A stretch of 32,540 bases of DNA from UBA6814 sp040753075 (GCA_040753075.1 JBFMHA010000037.1:1-32540), one strand, 5' to 3'; positions 8,454-16,130 are shown, counted from the first letter of the stretch. Made by a program: numbers and translations. The notes: generated by a model from the sequence alone, not told the origin.

Positions 8454-8756
8454 ACCGAAGTCTCCATAAAGCGCAGTCGAGGCCAGGCTGCGGAACGCCC
8501 GGACCGCCCGAAGCGAGCGCCATCGCCGCCCCTCAACTCTGCTCCGAGGCATGAAAGCCCTCCGGACCGAGCCCTGCGACCTGGACAACCCCTGCCTCGC
8601 TTCCTTGCCCCGGGCCGGACAGCTGGCCGCCGCCATGGAGGATATCCTGGCGTCCGCCGGCGGAAGTTGGTCCCCCAATATTCCGGAACGGAACTTGCAT
8701 ATATATAGCACAACCAGATCCAGCCCGGAACCATCCACTGCTGCCGAGGTGACGCC
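8454..8756. other. 303-base intergenic region with sigma-54 promoter and possible gene remnant
   Basis: No complete gene is supported here. A plus-strand frame from 8551 contains RAGQLAAAMEDILASAGG, which resembles the last helix of the MAF protein just upstream (RADEVIATLQGILATAPG), so a decayed duplicate of that C terminus is possible. The 3' part holds a sigma-54 element (8684-8699) and an AT-rich stretch (TATATATAG near 8700-8708) rare in this sequence. Confidence 0.4.
8684..8699 (+). promoter_or_regulatory. Candidate sigma-54 (RpoN) promoter
   Basis: The sequence cGGaACGgaacTTGCA matches the -24/-12 consensus TGGCACG-N4-TTGCA at all but two defined positions, with the obligatory GG (8685-8686) and GC (8697-8698) ten bases apart. 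It lies 57 bases upstream of the GT2 ATG at 8757, a normal leader length. An enhancer site for an activator was not identified. Confidence 0.6.
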
Positions 8757-10031
8757 ATGTACTGCGACAAGGTCATGGCCTTCGACCTGCCGGAGCCGCA
8801 CCAGCCGGCGCGCCCCTTCCGTTTCTACGCGATCATGACCGTGTGGAGCGAGGCCGACATCATCGCCGCCACCGTCAAGAACCTGTACGCCGAGGGCTGC
8901 GACCGGGTCTTCGTCCTGGACAACGACAGCGACGACGACACCATGATCAGGGCGGTAGCCGCCGGGGCGGTGCACCACGGCAGCTTCACCACCGAGTTCT
9001 TCAGCGACAACATCCGGGTGGACAGAATCAACGAGGCCGTGCGGGAGATCGCCGCGGCCGATCCGCAGGAACGGGTCTGGTGGCTCTACCTGGATGCGGA
9101 CGAATTCCCCACCGCACCCGGGGCCCAGACCCTACGCCAGTACCTGGAAGGCCTGGACGACCGCATCCGCTGCGTGGGCTCCACCTGGATCAACCACTAC
9201 CCCAGCCAAAAACCTTACTGGATCGAGGGGTTCCATCCTGCGGACCTGCAACCCCTGGCCGGGGTGCTGATGCCCCGCACCGAGTTCTCCATCTGGAGCC
9301 GCTACTGCCGGCAGGAACACGTCAAACACCAACTGGTGCGCCACGATGCGGGCCGGCCGGCGGTGGACATCGGCCTGGGCTTCCATGTATTCCACAGCCA
9401 GGAAGAACTGTACGAACCTCAGGGAAGCATCTGGGTCCACCACTTCCAGTTCCGCGAGCGGGCCGCCACCCTGGACAAGCTGGCCCGGCTCACGGCCAAG
9501 AACGACCGGGGGTTCTCCCGGCACGCGCCCAAATGCGTATGGGAGTCCTGGTCAAGGGGCGAGCGCAACACCTCCCGCCACCAGTACGATCACCGCCGGG
9601 AGATTGCGTCCCGCATGTACCTCCCGGAGGAACACCAGCACCTGCTGGGCTTCGCGCCCCTGCCCTGGGTGGACCTGGTGAGCCTTCTCGAAGGCGACAG
9701 CCGCTGGCCATCCGTCAGCCGCTGGTACGACGAGACCGAGTTGTTCTCAGCTGTGGAGAGGAAGCTCCCCCGGGACAGCTTCGCCCGCTGGCTGGTCCAG
9801 CACCACCACACCACCAAGCGTTTCGAACAGGCCGTGCAGGCCTTGCGCAGCGTGGTCGCCCAGTCTCCGGAGGACGAGGCCAGGCTCCTCTACCTGGAGT
9901 TTGACTGCCGCCTGGGCCAGGGCGACCTGCCCAGCGCGCTGGGCGTCTGCCGCACCCTGGCCAAGCGCCACCCGCAGAGCGCCCAGGCCCGGCAGGCCAT
10001 GCACGCCGTCGCCCGGCACACCCGAGATTGA
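8757..10031 (+). CDS. GT2 glycosyltransferase (DADE type) with C-terminal helical repeat
   Basis: A 424-residue protein of the GT2_4-like kind. The N-terminal half has FYAIMTVWSEADII (23-36), FVLDNDSDDDT (52-62) and the divalent-metal motif YLDADEF (111-117). The middle is rich in His and Trp (NHYPSQKPYW, WVHHFQFR). The last 100 residues look like one or two TPR-like helical hairpins (FEQAVQALRSVVAQSPEDEARL). The start is firm: GAGGTGA lies five bases before the ATG. It is two bases upstream of the FkbM methyltransferase gene, so the two form an operon, probably from the sigma-54 element at 8684-8699. It differs from the four helical-plus-GT2 paralogues in domain order and motif. Confidence 0.82.
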   Translation: MYCDKVMAFDLPEPHQPARPFRFYAIMTVWSEADIIAATVKNLYAEGCDRVFVLDNDSDDDTMIRAVAAGAVHHGSFTTEFFSDNIRVDRINEAVREIAAADPQERVWWLYLDADEFPTAPGAQTLRQYLEGLDDRIRCVGSTWINHYPSQKPYWIEGFHPADLQPLAGVLMPRTEFSIWSRYCRQEHVKHQLVRHDAGRPAVDIGLGFHVFHSQEELYEPQGSIWVHHFQFRERAATLDKLARLTAKNDRGFSRHAPKCVWESWSRGERNTSRHQYDHRREIASRMYLPEEHQHLLGFAPLPWVDLVSLLEGDSRWPSVSRWYDETELFSAVERKLPRDSFARWLVQHHHTTKRFEQAVQALRSVVAQSPEDEARLLYLEFDCRLGQGDLPSALGVCRTLAKRHPQSAQARQAMHAVARHTRD

Positions 10032-10033
10032 CC

Positions 10034-10744
10034 ATGACGAATCCCGCCAAGCTGGCCAAGCTGCAACGCCTCATGGAGATCAAGCGTCTGGTGCAGGCCT
10101 ACCCCTATCCGGCGCTCAACGACCTGGACCGCAAGCTCAAGAAGTACATCGACTTCCGGAACGGCTTCTTCATCGAGTGCGGGGCCAACGACGGCCATAA
10201 CCAGAGCAACACCTTCCACTACGAGTACCTGATGGACTGGAAGGGCATCCTCATCGAGGCCATTCCCCACCTGGCCAAGCAGTGCGCCTACCGGCGCATG
10301 AACTCCGCGGTCTACAACTGCGCCCTGGTGGGCTTCGGCTTCGAGGGCGAGACCCTGCCCATCCGCTTCGCCGGGCTCAAGTCCATCGCCCAGGGCATCA
10401 AGCCCCCGGCGGTGGAGGAGGAATGGGTGGCCAGCGGAGTGCGCAACGAAAACCTGCCCGGGACCTTCACCGTGGAGGTCCCGGTCCGGACCCTGACCTC
10501 CATCCTGGACGAGGAGAAGCCCGAGCGCATCGACCTCTTCTCCCTGGACGTGGAGGGCTACGAGCCCGAGGTCCTGCACGGCCTGGACCTGGACCGCTAC
10601 CGGCCGCGCTACGTGCTCATCGAGGCCCACGAGGCCGAGGCCATCGAGAAGATCATGAGCCCCTACTACGACCTGGCCGAAGAGCTCACCAGAGGCTGGG
10701 ACCTCCTCTACAAGGCCAAGAAGCCGGTCTGCGTCCCAAAGTGA
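10034..10744 (+). CDS. FkbM family SAM-dependent methyltransferase
   Basis: A 236-residue methyltransferase. The SAM-binding motif I is FFIECGANDGHNQSNT (45-60), followed by an acidic residue at the end of the next strand (ILIEAIP, 72-78). The FkbM-typical VRTLTSIL (151-158) and DLFSLDVEGYEPEVLHG (167-183) are present. The family usually O-methylates sugars or polyketides; FkbM-type enzymes are common in flagellar and surface-glycan loci. The ATG lies two bases after the stop of the GT2 gene; an in-frame TTG at 10028 is less likely. A strong hairpin terminator follows. The probable substrate is a sugar attached by the adjacent glycosyltransferases, but this is inference. Confidence 0.85.
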   Translation: MTNPAKLAKLQRLMEIKRLVQAYPYPALNDLDRKLKKYIDFRNGFFIECGANDGHNQSNTFHYEYLMDWKGILIEAIPHLAKQCAYRRMNSAVYNCALVGFGFEGETLPIRFAGLKSIAQGIKPPAVEEEWVASGVRNENLPGTFTVEVPVRTLTSILDEEKPERIDLFSLDVEGYEPEVLHGLDLDRYRPRYVLIEAHEAEAIEKIMSPYYDLAEELTRGWDLLYKAKKPVCVPK

Positions 10745-10770
10745 GGAGCCTCGGCGCTCCCCGTCGCTTA

Positions 10771-10804
10771 GAAAGAAAACCCCGGCCAGGCCGGGGTTTC
10801 TTTC
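10771..10804. terminator. Bidirectional rho-independent terminator
   Basis: A GC stem (AACCCCGGCC / GGCCGGGGTT around a central A) is flanked by GAAAGAAA on the left and TTTCTTTC on the right, so it can end transcription in both directions. It sits between the convergent fkbM-type gene (ends 10744) and the exostosin-methyltransferase gene (ends 10829). Confidence 0.85.
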
Positions 10805-10828
10805 ATGCGTCCTGCTCCGACGGTGCGA

Positions 10829-12652
10829 CTACGGTGTAGCCCGGGCCTCCCGGCCGCTCCCCGCCAGGTCCGGCCGGACAGCGGCGCAGCCGCGTCCTGC
10901 AGCCTCCTGCAGGGGCTTCTCGATGCGGAATATCCGCAGGCTCGGCTCCACCAGGAACTCCACATCGTGAGCGGCCACGAAGGCATCCACCGCCGAGGCC
11001 ACGCCATTGTCCGGGTAGTAGTCGTGTCCGATGACCGTGCCTCCGGGGCGGACCTTGCCCCACCAAGCCTCCAGGTCGACGAGACAGCCCTCATGGGTAT
11101 GGTCCCCGTCAACGAAAAGGAGGTCCACGCTGTGGTCCCGGAAGCGGACGGCCGCCTCGGGGCTGTCCGCCCGGATCGGACTGATGAGCTGCTCCACCGC
11201 GGCCCCGCGGATGTTGTCCAGGAACTTCCTGTAGAGCCTGTCCTCCTTGACGACCGCCATATCCTGGTGCTCCTGCGACCCCCTCCAGGTGTCCACGCAG
11301 TAGATCCGGGCGCTCAGGTTGCGTTGCAGCAGCAAGGCGTTCGCCATCACGATGGAGGACAACCCCATCCAACTGCCGATCTCCACGATGGTCCCGTTGG
11401 ACCTGACCCGGGCCGCCATGCGCATGAGGTATTGCACGTCCTGCGGGGCCAGGTAGCCGGAGACTCCGTTGATGCAGAGCATGACCGGGTCTTCCGGCGA
11501 CGACTCGGCCTGCATTCCCTTGAAGATCCAAATCCGCCCGTGATCTATGGGCAAGTGGCCATAGAAGCTTTCGGGCCAGCAGCGGCGGGGCTCATCCTCG
11601 TCCAGAAGCTCGTGCTCCACGAACCAATTCTTGCGGAGAGGCGGCATGGCCGGATCGGGCCGATTGCGGTCGAGTATCTCCAGGGCGATGTCCTTGGCCA
11701 TCGCGGCCTGGAAGTTCTCCTCCCAGACCTGGCGAGCCCTGCGGCACATGGCCTCAAGCTCCTCCCGCGACTTCTTGCGCAGCATGTGGTAGAGGAGACG
11801 CCCCGCATTGTGCGCCTCGGACTCGGGAAGGGACAGGCAGAACGAGGCGTAGTCGATCCGGTCCGCAAAAGGCAGGATGTAGGCGTCGGATACGTGCACC
11901 GGAATGCGCCCCATGCACATGACTTCGTAAAACCGGATGCTCGAGGAGCCCATGCCCCGGGGGCAGAGCCCTGCCCAGGACCGGCGCAGGGTGTTTACGT
12001 AGATGGATTCCAGGCGGCGTTTTTCCGCCCCGTCGTCCATGTGCAGGTAGGAGGTCTTCTTGTCCCACCACCGTTCGTTGTCCGGATGGTGCAGGAAGTA
12101 GCGCAGCCGTTTCTCCTGGGCCATGGCCTTGGCCAGGACGGTCCGGACCGGCCAGGACAGGGCGCCCACGAAGCTGACGTCGTAGCGGATGCGGTCGTAG
12201 TCGAAATCCGGCGCCTTCGCCAGCACGTGCGGCTTGGGAAAGTGCGGGAATGTGGCCAGTCTCCGGTCCGTCGGATTGTTCCGGTCCGGATCGTCGGTGA
12301 TCACCAGGGCGTCGGTGAGCAGGGGATGGCCCCGGTCCTGGAAGTGAAAGAACACGTGCTTGGGCTCGTGGTCGTAATAGTGCGGCAGGGAGCGCAGATA
12401 GAAATGGGCGAAAAAGGCGCGCTCCACTCCGAGCAGGGGCTCCAGGACATAGGGGAACACGATGAAGTCCGCCTCGTCCGGGGAGTTCGCGCGCACGAAC
12501 TTCCCGTCCAGGCAGTCGCCGTTCTCGCCCACACGCTCCAACAGGGGAATGCGCTGCCTGGCCCCCGGGCCCCGGACCGCCAGGACCGACTCGGGAATCT
12601 CGAAATGCTCCCCTTCCTTGTACACGAACAATTTTAGAGCGTTGCGCTCCAT
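10829..12652 (-). CDS. Two-domain protein: exostosin-like GT47 plus class I methyltransferase
   Basis: A 607-residue fusion. Residues about 60-330 look like an exostosin/GT47 domain: HVFFHFQDRGHP (99-110), RYDVSFVGALSWPVR (156-170), and the family's most conserved stretch GMGSSSIRFYEVMCMGRIPVHV (233-254, in two parts: GMGSSSIRFYE and VMCMGRIPV). Residues about 415-590 are a Methyltransf_24-type SAM methyltransferase: TIVEIGSWMGLSS (421-433, motif I), YCVDTWRGS (451-459), and LLFVDGDHTHEG (511-522) with VRPGGTVIGHDY. The start has a near-perfect GGAGGA eight bases upstream. It follows the radical-SAM remnant on the same strand and probably shares its sigma-54 promoter. Likely role: transfer and then methylation of one sugar in a glycan. 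Its base composition is less GC-rich than the flanks. Confidence 0.8.
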   Translation of the reverse strand: MERNALKLFVYKEGEHFEIPESVLAVRGPGARQRIPLLERVGENGDCLDGKFVRANSPDEADFIVFPYVLEPLLGVERAFFAHFYLRSLPHYYDHEPKHVFFHFQDRGHPLLTDALVITDDPDRNNPTDRRLATFPHFPKPHVLAKAPDFDYDRIRYDVSFVGALSWPVRTVLAKAMAQEKRLRYFLHHPDNERWWDKKTSYLHMDDGAEKRRLESIYVNTLRRSWAGLCPRGMGSSSIRFYEVMCMGRIPVHVSDAYILPFADRIDYASFCLSLPESEAHNAGRLLYHMLRKKSREELEAMCRRARQVWEENFQAAMAKDIALEILDRNRPDPAMPPLRKNWFVEHELLDEDEPRRCWPESFYGHLPIDHGRIWIFKGMQAESSPEDPVMLCINGVSGYLAPQDVQYLMRMAARVRSNGTIVEIGSWMGLSSIVMANALLLQRNLSARIYCVDTWRGSQEHQDMAVVKEDRLYRKFLDNIRGAAVEQLISPIRADSPEAAVRFRDHSVDLLFVDGDHTHEGCLVDLEAWWGKVRPGGTVIGHDYYPDNGVASAVDAFVAAHDVEFLVEPSLRIFRIEKPLQEAAGRGCAAVRPDLAGSGREARATP

Positions 12653-13046
12653 GCTGTTCCTCCGGGCCCTGGGTTGACGGCGAGTTTTTCCTTGCGCCCC
12701 AGCTTTTCAATATCCATGCCAAAATCCAGACGGGACAGAACCAATGCGGGGACCGGCGCGGGGAAGGAACGGACGGCGTTGCCCCGCGCCCCGCGCAGGG
12801 AGCACCACACCGAACTCATGCCGTGGCGCAGGCAGAACTCGGCCTTGTCCGGCGTCAGGGCCTTGCCGTTGGTGAACACCTGGAGCGGGGTGCGGTACTT
12901 GTGCAGCTTGAGGGCGAACTCGTCGAACCGGGGGGTCTCCTGGCCTAGAAGGAGGAGAAGATGCCCAGGTCGATGAAGGGCGGCAGCGGCTCAAAATGGT
13001 CCAGCCAGTCCGGGGAGCGGAAGGCCTCGGGGCTGGGTTTGGACAT
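12634..13046 (-). pseudogene. Broken gene, probably a radical SAM enzyme remnant
   Basis: Translation from the ATG at 13046 (ribosome binding site GAGGGAG) gives 33 residues ending FIDLGIFSSF and then a TAG at 12947-12945. In another frame, directly downstream, the text continues GQETPRFDEFALKLHKY, RTPLQVFTNGKALT and HGMSSVWCSLRGA. The VFTNGKALTPDKAEF and VWCSLRG strings resemble strands 3-4 of radical SAM/SPASM enzymes (TNG motif, then a VSLDG-like strand). The Cys-x3-Cys-x2-Cys cluster that should come earlier is absent, and the sequence after LRGA no longer resembles the family. I read this as a gene that lost its cluster-binding part by deletion or frameshift. The last codons overlap the start of the fusion gene at 12652. 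The family call is tentative; the frame break is directly visible. Confidence 0.55.
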
Positions 13047-13075
13047 GGGCGCTCCCTCGCTGGAATGGACGACGG

Positions 13076-13090
13076 GTCGGGATTCCCGAC
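13076..13090. repeat. Perfect 15-base palindrome
   Basis: GTCGGGA-T-TCCCGAC is a perfect inverted repeat with 7-base arms. It lies between the sigma-54 element (13105-13120) and the ATG at 13046, where it would be in the transcribed leader. It may be an operator or a small hairpin. Confidence 0.45.
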
Positions 13091-13104
13091 GATCGCCTAA
13101 TCCA

Positions 13105-13120
13105 GGCAACCATCATGCCA
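13105..13120 (-). promoter_or_regulatory. Candidate sigma-54 (RpoN) promoter
   Basis: On the minus strand the sequence reads TGGCATGATGGTTGCC. This has TGGC and TTGC separated by the required seven bases and matches TGGCACG-N4-TTGC at ten of eleven defined positions. It is about 58 bases upstream of the ATG of the broken gene and would drive that remnant and the exostosin-methyltransferase fusion. It lies downstream of pdxA, which ends at 13147 on the same strand. Confidence 0.65.
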
Positions 13121-13146
13121 AGGAGGACGCGGGGGGCGAAGCGTGT

Positions 13147-14136
13147 TCAGGGAGAGGCCAGCAGCCGCAGGGCCAGGTCCAGGGCGGCCTGGAGACTGGC
13201 GGCCGAGGCCTTGCCCGCGCCCACCAGGTCGTGGCCCGTGCCGTGGTCCGGGGAGGTGCGCACCACCGGCAGGCCCAGGGTCACGTTCACCGCCTCGCCG
13301 AAGTGCAGCAGCTTGAGCGGCCCCAGGCCCTGGTCGTGGTACATGGCCAGGACCGCGGCGTACCGGCCCTGAGCCGCGAAATGGAACAGGGAGTCCGCAG
13401 GCAGGGGCCCGACCACGTCCAGGCCCGAAGCCCGGGCCTCCTCCACCGCCGGGGCGATGGTCTCCACCTCCTCCCGGCCGATGGTTCCGCCCTCGCCCGC
13501 GTGCGGGTTCAGGCCGCACACCGCCACCGGCCCGACGACGCCCTGCCGGCGCATCAGGTCCGCGGTCAGGGAGAGGCCGCGCAGGATGCGCTCCCGGGTG
13601 ACGAGCCCGGGCACCGCGGCCAGGGGCGGATGGGTGGTCACCAGGCTCACCCGCAGCCTGGGGCCGCACAGGTGCATGCACACCCCGTCGCGGCCCACGC
13701 CCAGGCGCTCGGCCAGGAGCTCGGTATGCCCGGGGAAGTCGAAGCCCGCGGCCAGGAGCATGGCCTTGTGCAGGGGGCAGGTCACCACCCCTGCGGCCTG
13801 TCCCGACCGGAGCAGCCGGCAGGCCTCCTCCAGGGCCAGGCCCGCGGCGCGGCCTCCTTCGGGCCGGACCACGCCCGGGGCGGGCGAGTAGTGCTCCAAC
13901 CCGGCCGGGACCAGCAGGTGCATCCCGGGCCCGCGCACTTGGCCCGGGTCCTCCACCCGGGTCCAGAAGCGACCCAGGCCCGCGGCGCGGGCCGCGGCCT
14001 CCAGCGCGCGCTCCGGACCCAGGGCCAGGACGGGCCGGTTCAGGGCATAGGCCCCGGCGCCCAGCAGGCGGCAGACCAGTTCCGGTCCCAGGCCGTCGGG
14101 GTCGCCCAGGGTGAGCAGCAGGAGGGAGTCAGGCAT
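13147..14136 (-). CDS. pdxA: 4-hydroxythreonine-4-phosphate dehydrogenase
   Basis: A 329-residue PdxA, the NAD-dependent enzyme that oxidises 4-phosphohydroxy-L-threonine in the DXP-dependent pyridoxal phosphate pathway. The sequence shows the N-terminal LTLGDPDGLGPE (9-19), PGHTE with substrate-contacting His137, and the three metal-binding histidines expected from the E. coli enzyme: H169 in THPP, H212 in NPHAGE and H267 in YHDQG. Length is normal for the family. The ATG at 14136 has no strong ribosome binding site. It lies 107 bases downstream of the CBM48 gene on the same strand, so it may be read through from glgA, but there is no functional link to glycogen. Confidence 0.93.
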   Translation of the reverse strand: MPDSLLLLTLGDPDGLGPELVCRLLGAGAYALNRPVLALGPERALEAAARAAGLGRFWTRVEDPGQVRGPGMHLLVPAGLEHYSPAPGVVRPEGGRAAGLALEEACRLLRSGQAAGVVTCPLHKAMLLAAGFDFPGHTELLAERLGVGRDGVCMHLCGPRLRVSLVTTHPPLAAVPGLVTRERILRGLSLTADLMRRQGVVGPVAVCGLNPHAGEGGTIGREEVETIAPAVEEARASGLDVVGPLPADSLFHFAAQGRYAAVLAMYHDQGLGPLKLLHFGEAVNVTLGLPVVRTSPDHGTGHDLVGAGKASAASLQAALDLALRLLASP

Positions 14137-14243
14137 GCTTTGCGCCCGGAAAGCGTACGCCCTCCCTCCCCCGCAACGCCAGGCGATGCGGCGTCAGGAT
14201 GCCGGCGACGGGTCGTCGCCGCTCCGGGAGGGCCGCCCCGCTC

Positions 14244-14552
14244 CTAGGTGACGACCACCGAGTTGTCGCAGTTGCCGAAGCTGCTGCGCACGTACTTGTC
14301 CGCTTCCCAGTCGTTCTCCCAGGTGGTCTCGTCGATGAGATAGCGGTACTGGTACTCGCGGCCCGCCTCCAGCTCCAGGGTGGTGCGCCAGCCTCCGTTC
14401 TTGAGCTTCTCCATGGCCGTGGCCTGGATGTTCCAGTTGTTGAACTCGCCCACCAGGGCCACAACGTTGGCCTCGGGCGCGGCCTCCTTGGGCATGCGGA
14501 AAGTCACCTTCACCACCGGCTTGGACTTGAGATACTGCTTGGACAGGGCCAT
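14244..14552 (-). CDS. Stand-alone CBM48 / AMPK-beta-like glycogen-binding module
   Basis: A 102-residue protein that is a single early-set carbohydrate-binding domain of the isoamylase-N/AMPK-beta type. Key signs are VALVGEFNNWN near residue 30 (the FNNW tryptophan binds glucan), YQYRYLID, and a closing SFGNCDNSVVVT that parallels the NN-hydrophobic end of AMPK-beta modules. No enzyme domain is attached. The start at 14552 has GGGAGGA about five bases upstream. It is 43 bases downstream of glgA on the same strand, so it is almost certainly co-transcribed. It probably binds the polyglucose made by GlgA, perhaps to tether the synthase or protect the granule; that role is inferred. Confidence 0.88.
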   Translation of the reverse strand: MALSKQYLKSKPVVKVTFRMPKEAAPEANVVALVGEFNNWNIQATAMEKLKNGGWRTTLELEAGREYQYRYLIDETTWENDWEADKYVRSSFGNCDNSVVVT

Positions 14553-14595
14553 GTGATCCTCCCTTGTTCGTTGCGCGTGGTTGCGCTGCATGCGG

Positions 14596-16053
14596 TCACA
14601 GCGGAACGCCAAGTTCCCGGTACGCTCCCAGGTAGCCCTGGGCCGAATCCTCCCAGGAAAAATGCTCTCCCATGGCCCGGCGGCGGATGTCCGCCCAGGT
14701 CTTGGGCTCCTCCTCCCATACCCGCACCGCCTCGAGCACCGCGTCACGGAACAGAGGAGCCTCCGGGCTGGCGAAGGTGAATCCGGTGCACTCCGGATCC
14801 GGATAGGGCCGGATGGTGTCTCGCAATCCTCCCACCGCGGTGGCCACCGGCACGGTGCCGAAACGCAGCGAGTACATCTGGGTCAGGCCGCAGGGCTCGT
14901 AGCGCGAGGGCATGAGGAAGATGTCCGCCCCCGCCTGGATCTGGTGGGCCAACTCCTCGGTGTAGCCCACCCGCGCCGCCAGGCGGCCGGGGAAGTCCTC
15001 CATGAGCTGCATGATGCGCTGCTCGAAGGTCAGGTTGCCCTCCCCCAGGATGACCACGCCCAGGTCGCGGCGCATGAGTTCCGGCAGGATGTCCAGGAGC
15101 AGGTCGATGCCCTTCTGCCGCCGCAGCCGGCCGATGAAGCCCAGCACCGGCCGGTTCTCCAGGTCCGGGTCCAGGCCGAAGTACTCCAGCAGGAAACGCT
15201 TGCAGGTCTTCTTGCCCTTGAGGCTGTTGCGGGAGTAGGTGGCGGCCAGGTACTTGTCCTGGGCGGGGTCCCAGACCGTATAGTCCGCTCCGTTCAGGAT
15301 GCCCCGCAGGCTGGACGTCCGCAGGGCGAGCATGCCCTCCAGGCCGCACCCGAACTCCGGCGTGGTGATCTCCTGGGCGTAGCCCGGGCTCACGGCCGTG
15401 ACCATGTCCGCATAGGAGATGCCCGCCTTGAGCATGTTGAAGTCGCCATAGAACTCCGCGCCGTCCATGTGCCAGGCCTCGTGCGGCAGGCCCGACTCCA
15501 GGAACAGGCGGAAGGCGAAACGGCCCTGGAAGGCCAGGTTGTGGATGGTCATCACCGTCCTGACCCCGCGCCAGAACGGGTCGGTGCGCCGCCAGAAGTT
15601 CAGGTAGGCCGGTATGAGCGCGGCCTGCCAGTCGTGGGCGTGGACCAGGGCCGGCGGGGTCTCCAGCATGCGGGCCCATTCCAGGGCCGCGCGGCAGAAG
15701 AACATGAAGCGCTCGCAGTTGTCGAAATAATCGCCCTGGTGGGTGTTGTAGTAGAAACGGCGGTCGAAGAACTCGGCCCGGTCGATGAAGTACACCGGCA
15801 TGCCCGAGAGTTCCGCCATGTAGACGTTGCAGGTGACAGGGCTGTAGGGAAACCCCACCGCGCAGCCCTCGTAGAGCAGGTGGACCGGCACCCCGCCGGT
15901 GGCCAGCCGTCCGTAGAAAGGCGTGACCACGGCCACGTTGCAACCCATTCGGTGCAGGGTCAGGGGCAGCGCGCCCATGACGTCGCCCAGGCCTCCGGTC
16001 TTGGAGAACGGGAAAATCTCGGAGGTTGCGAAGTAGATGAGCGGTCGAGCCAT
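14596..16053 (-). CDS. glgA: Glycogen synthase
   Basis: A 485-residue GT5 glycogen synthase that elongates alpha-1,4-glucan from a nucleotide glucose. The N terminus carries the diagnostic FSKTGGLGDV (16-25), whose lysine binds the donor phosphates. VHAHDWQAAL and TIHNLAFQG mark the first Rossmann domain. The second contains FIGRLRRQKGIDLLL and the catalytic SRYEPCGLTQMYSLRFG followed by VGGLRDT. The ATG at 16053 was chosen for its match to the family start; an in-frame TTG at 16065 sits closer to an AGGG and cannot be excluded. It heads a minus-strand unit with the CBM48 protein and perhaps pdxA. Whether the donor is ADP- or UDP-glucose cannot be decided. Confidence 0.95.
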   Translation of the reverse strand: MARPLIYFATSEIFPFSKTGGLGDVMGALPLTLHRMGCNVAVVTPFYGRLATGGVPVHLLYEGCAVGFPYSPVTCNVYMAELSGMPVYFIDRAEFFDRRFYYNTHQGDYFDNCERFMFFCRAALEWARMLETPPALVHAHDWQAALIPAYLNFWRRTDPFWRGVRTVMTIHNLAFQGRFAFRLFLESGLPHEAWHMDGAEFYGDFNMLKAGISYADMVTAVSPGYAQEITTPEFGCGLEGMLALRTSSLRGILNGADYTVWDPAQDKYLAATYSRNSLKGKKTCKRFLLEYFGLDPDLENRPVLGFIGRLRRQKGIDLLLDILPELMRRDLGVVILGEGNLTFEQRIMQLMEDFPGRLAARVGYTEELAHQIQAGADIFLMPSRYEPCGLTQMYSLRFGTVPVATAVGGLRDTIRPYPDPECTGFTFASPEAPLFRDAVLEAVRVWEEEPKTWADIRRRAMGEHFSWEDSAQGYLGAYRELGVPL

Positions 16054-16101
16054 GGGCGACTGCAAGTACCCTGTTTTAATCAGTTATCCACTCACGCTTC
16101 C

Positions 16102-16130
16102 ACTCTTGGCCAACTTTGCGGGCATGTCAA
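16102..16130 (-). promoter_or_regulatory. Possible sigma-70 promoter for glgA
   Basis: A perfect TTGACA at 16130-16125 (minus strand) is followed after 17 bases by AAGAGT, a poor -10. The predicted start near 16095 leaves a leader of about 40 bases before the glgA ATG. The rest of the 222-base gap to the Nudix gene shows no gene. Confidence 0.35.

Noticed and set aside
8551..8838. A 95-codon plus-strand frame before the DADE-type GT2 gene
   Set aside because: It overlaps the firmly placed GT2 start, its GAGG is only one base from its ATG, and its end is a shadow of the GT2 frame. I kept only the note of a possible MAF remnant.
10805..12637. A 610-codon plus-strand frame opposite the exostosin-methyltransferase gene
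   Set aside because: The minus-strand product has recognisable domains and a strong ribosome binding site; the plus-strand one has neither.
14204..14220. Hairpin GGCGAC / GTCGCC between the CBM48 gene and pdxA
   Set aside because: It lacks a T-run on either strand, so termination before pdxA is not supported.
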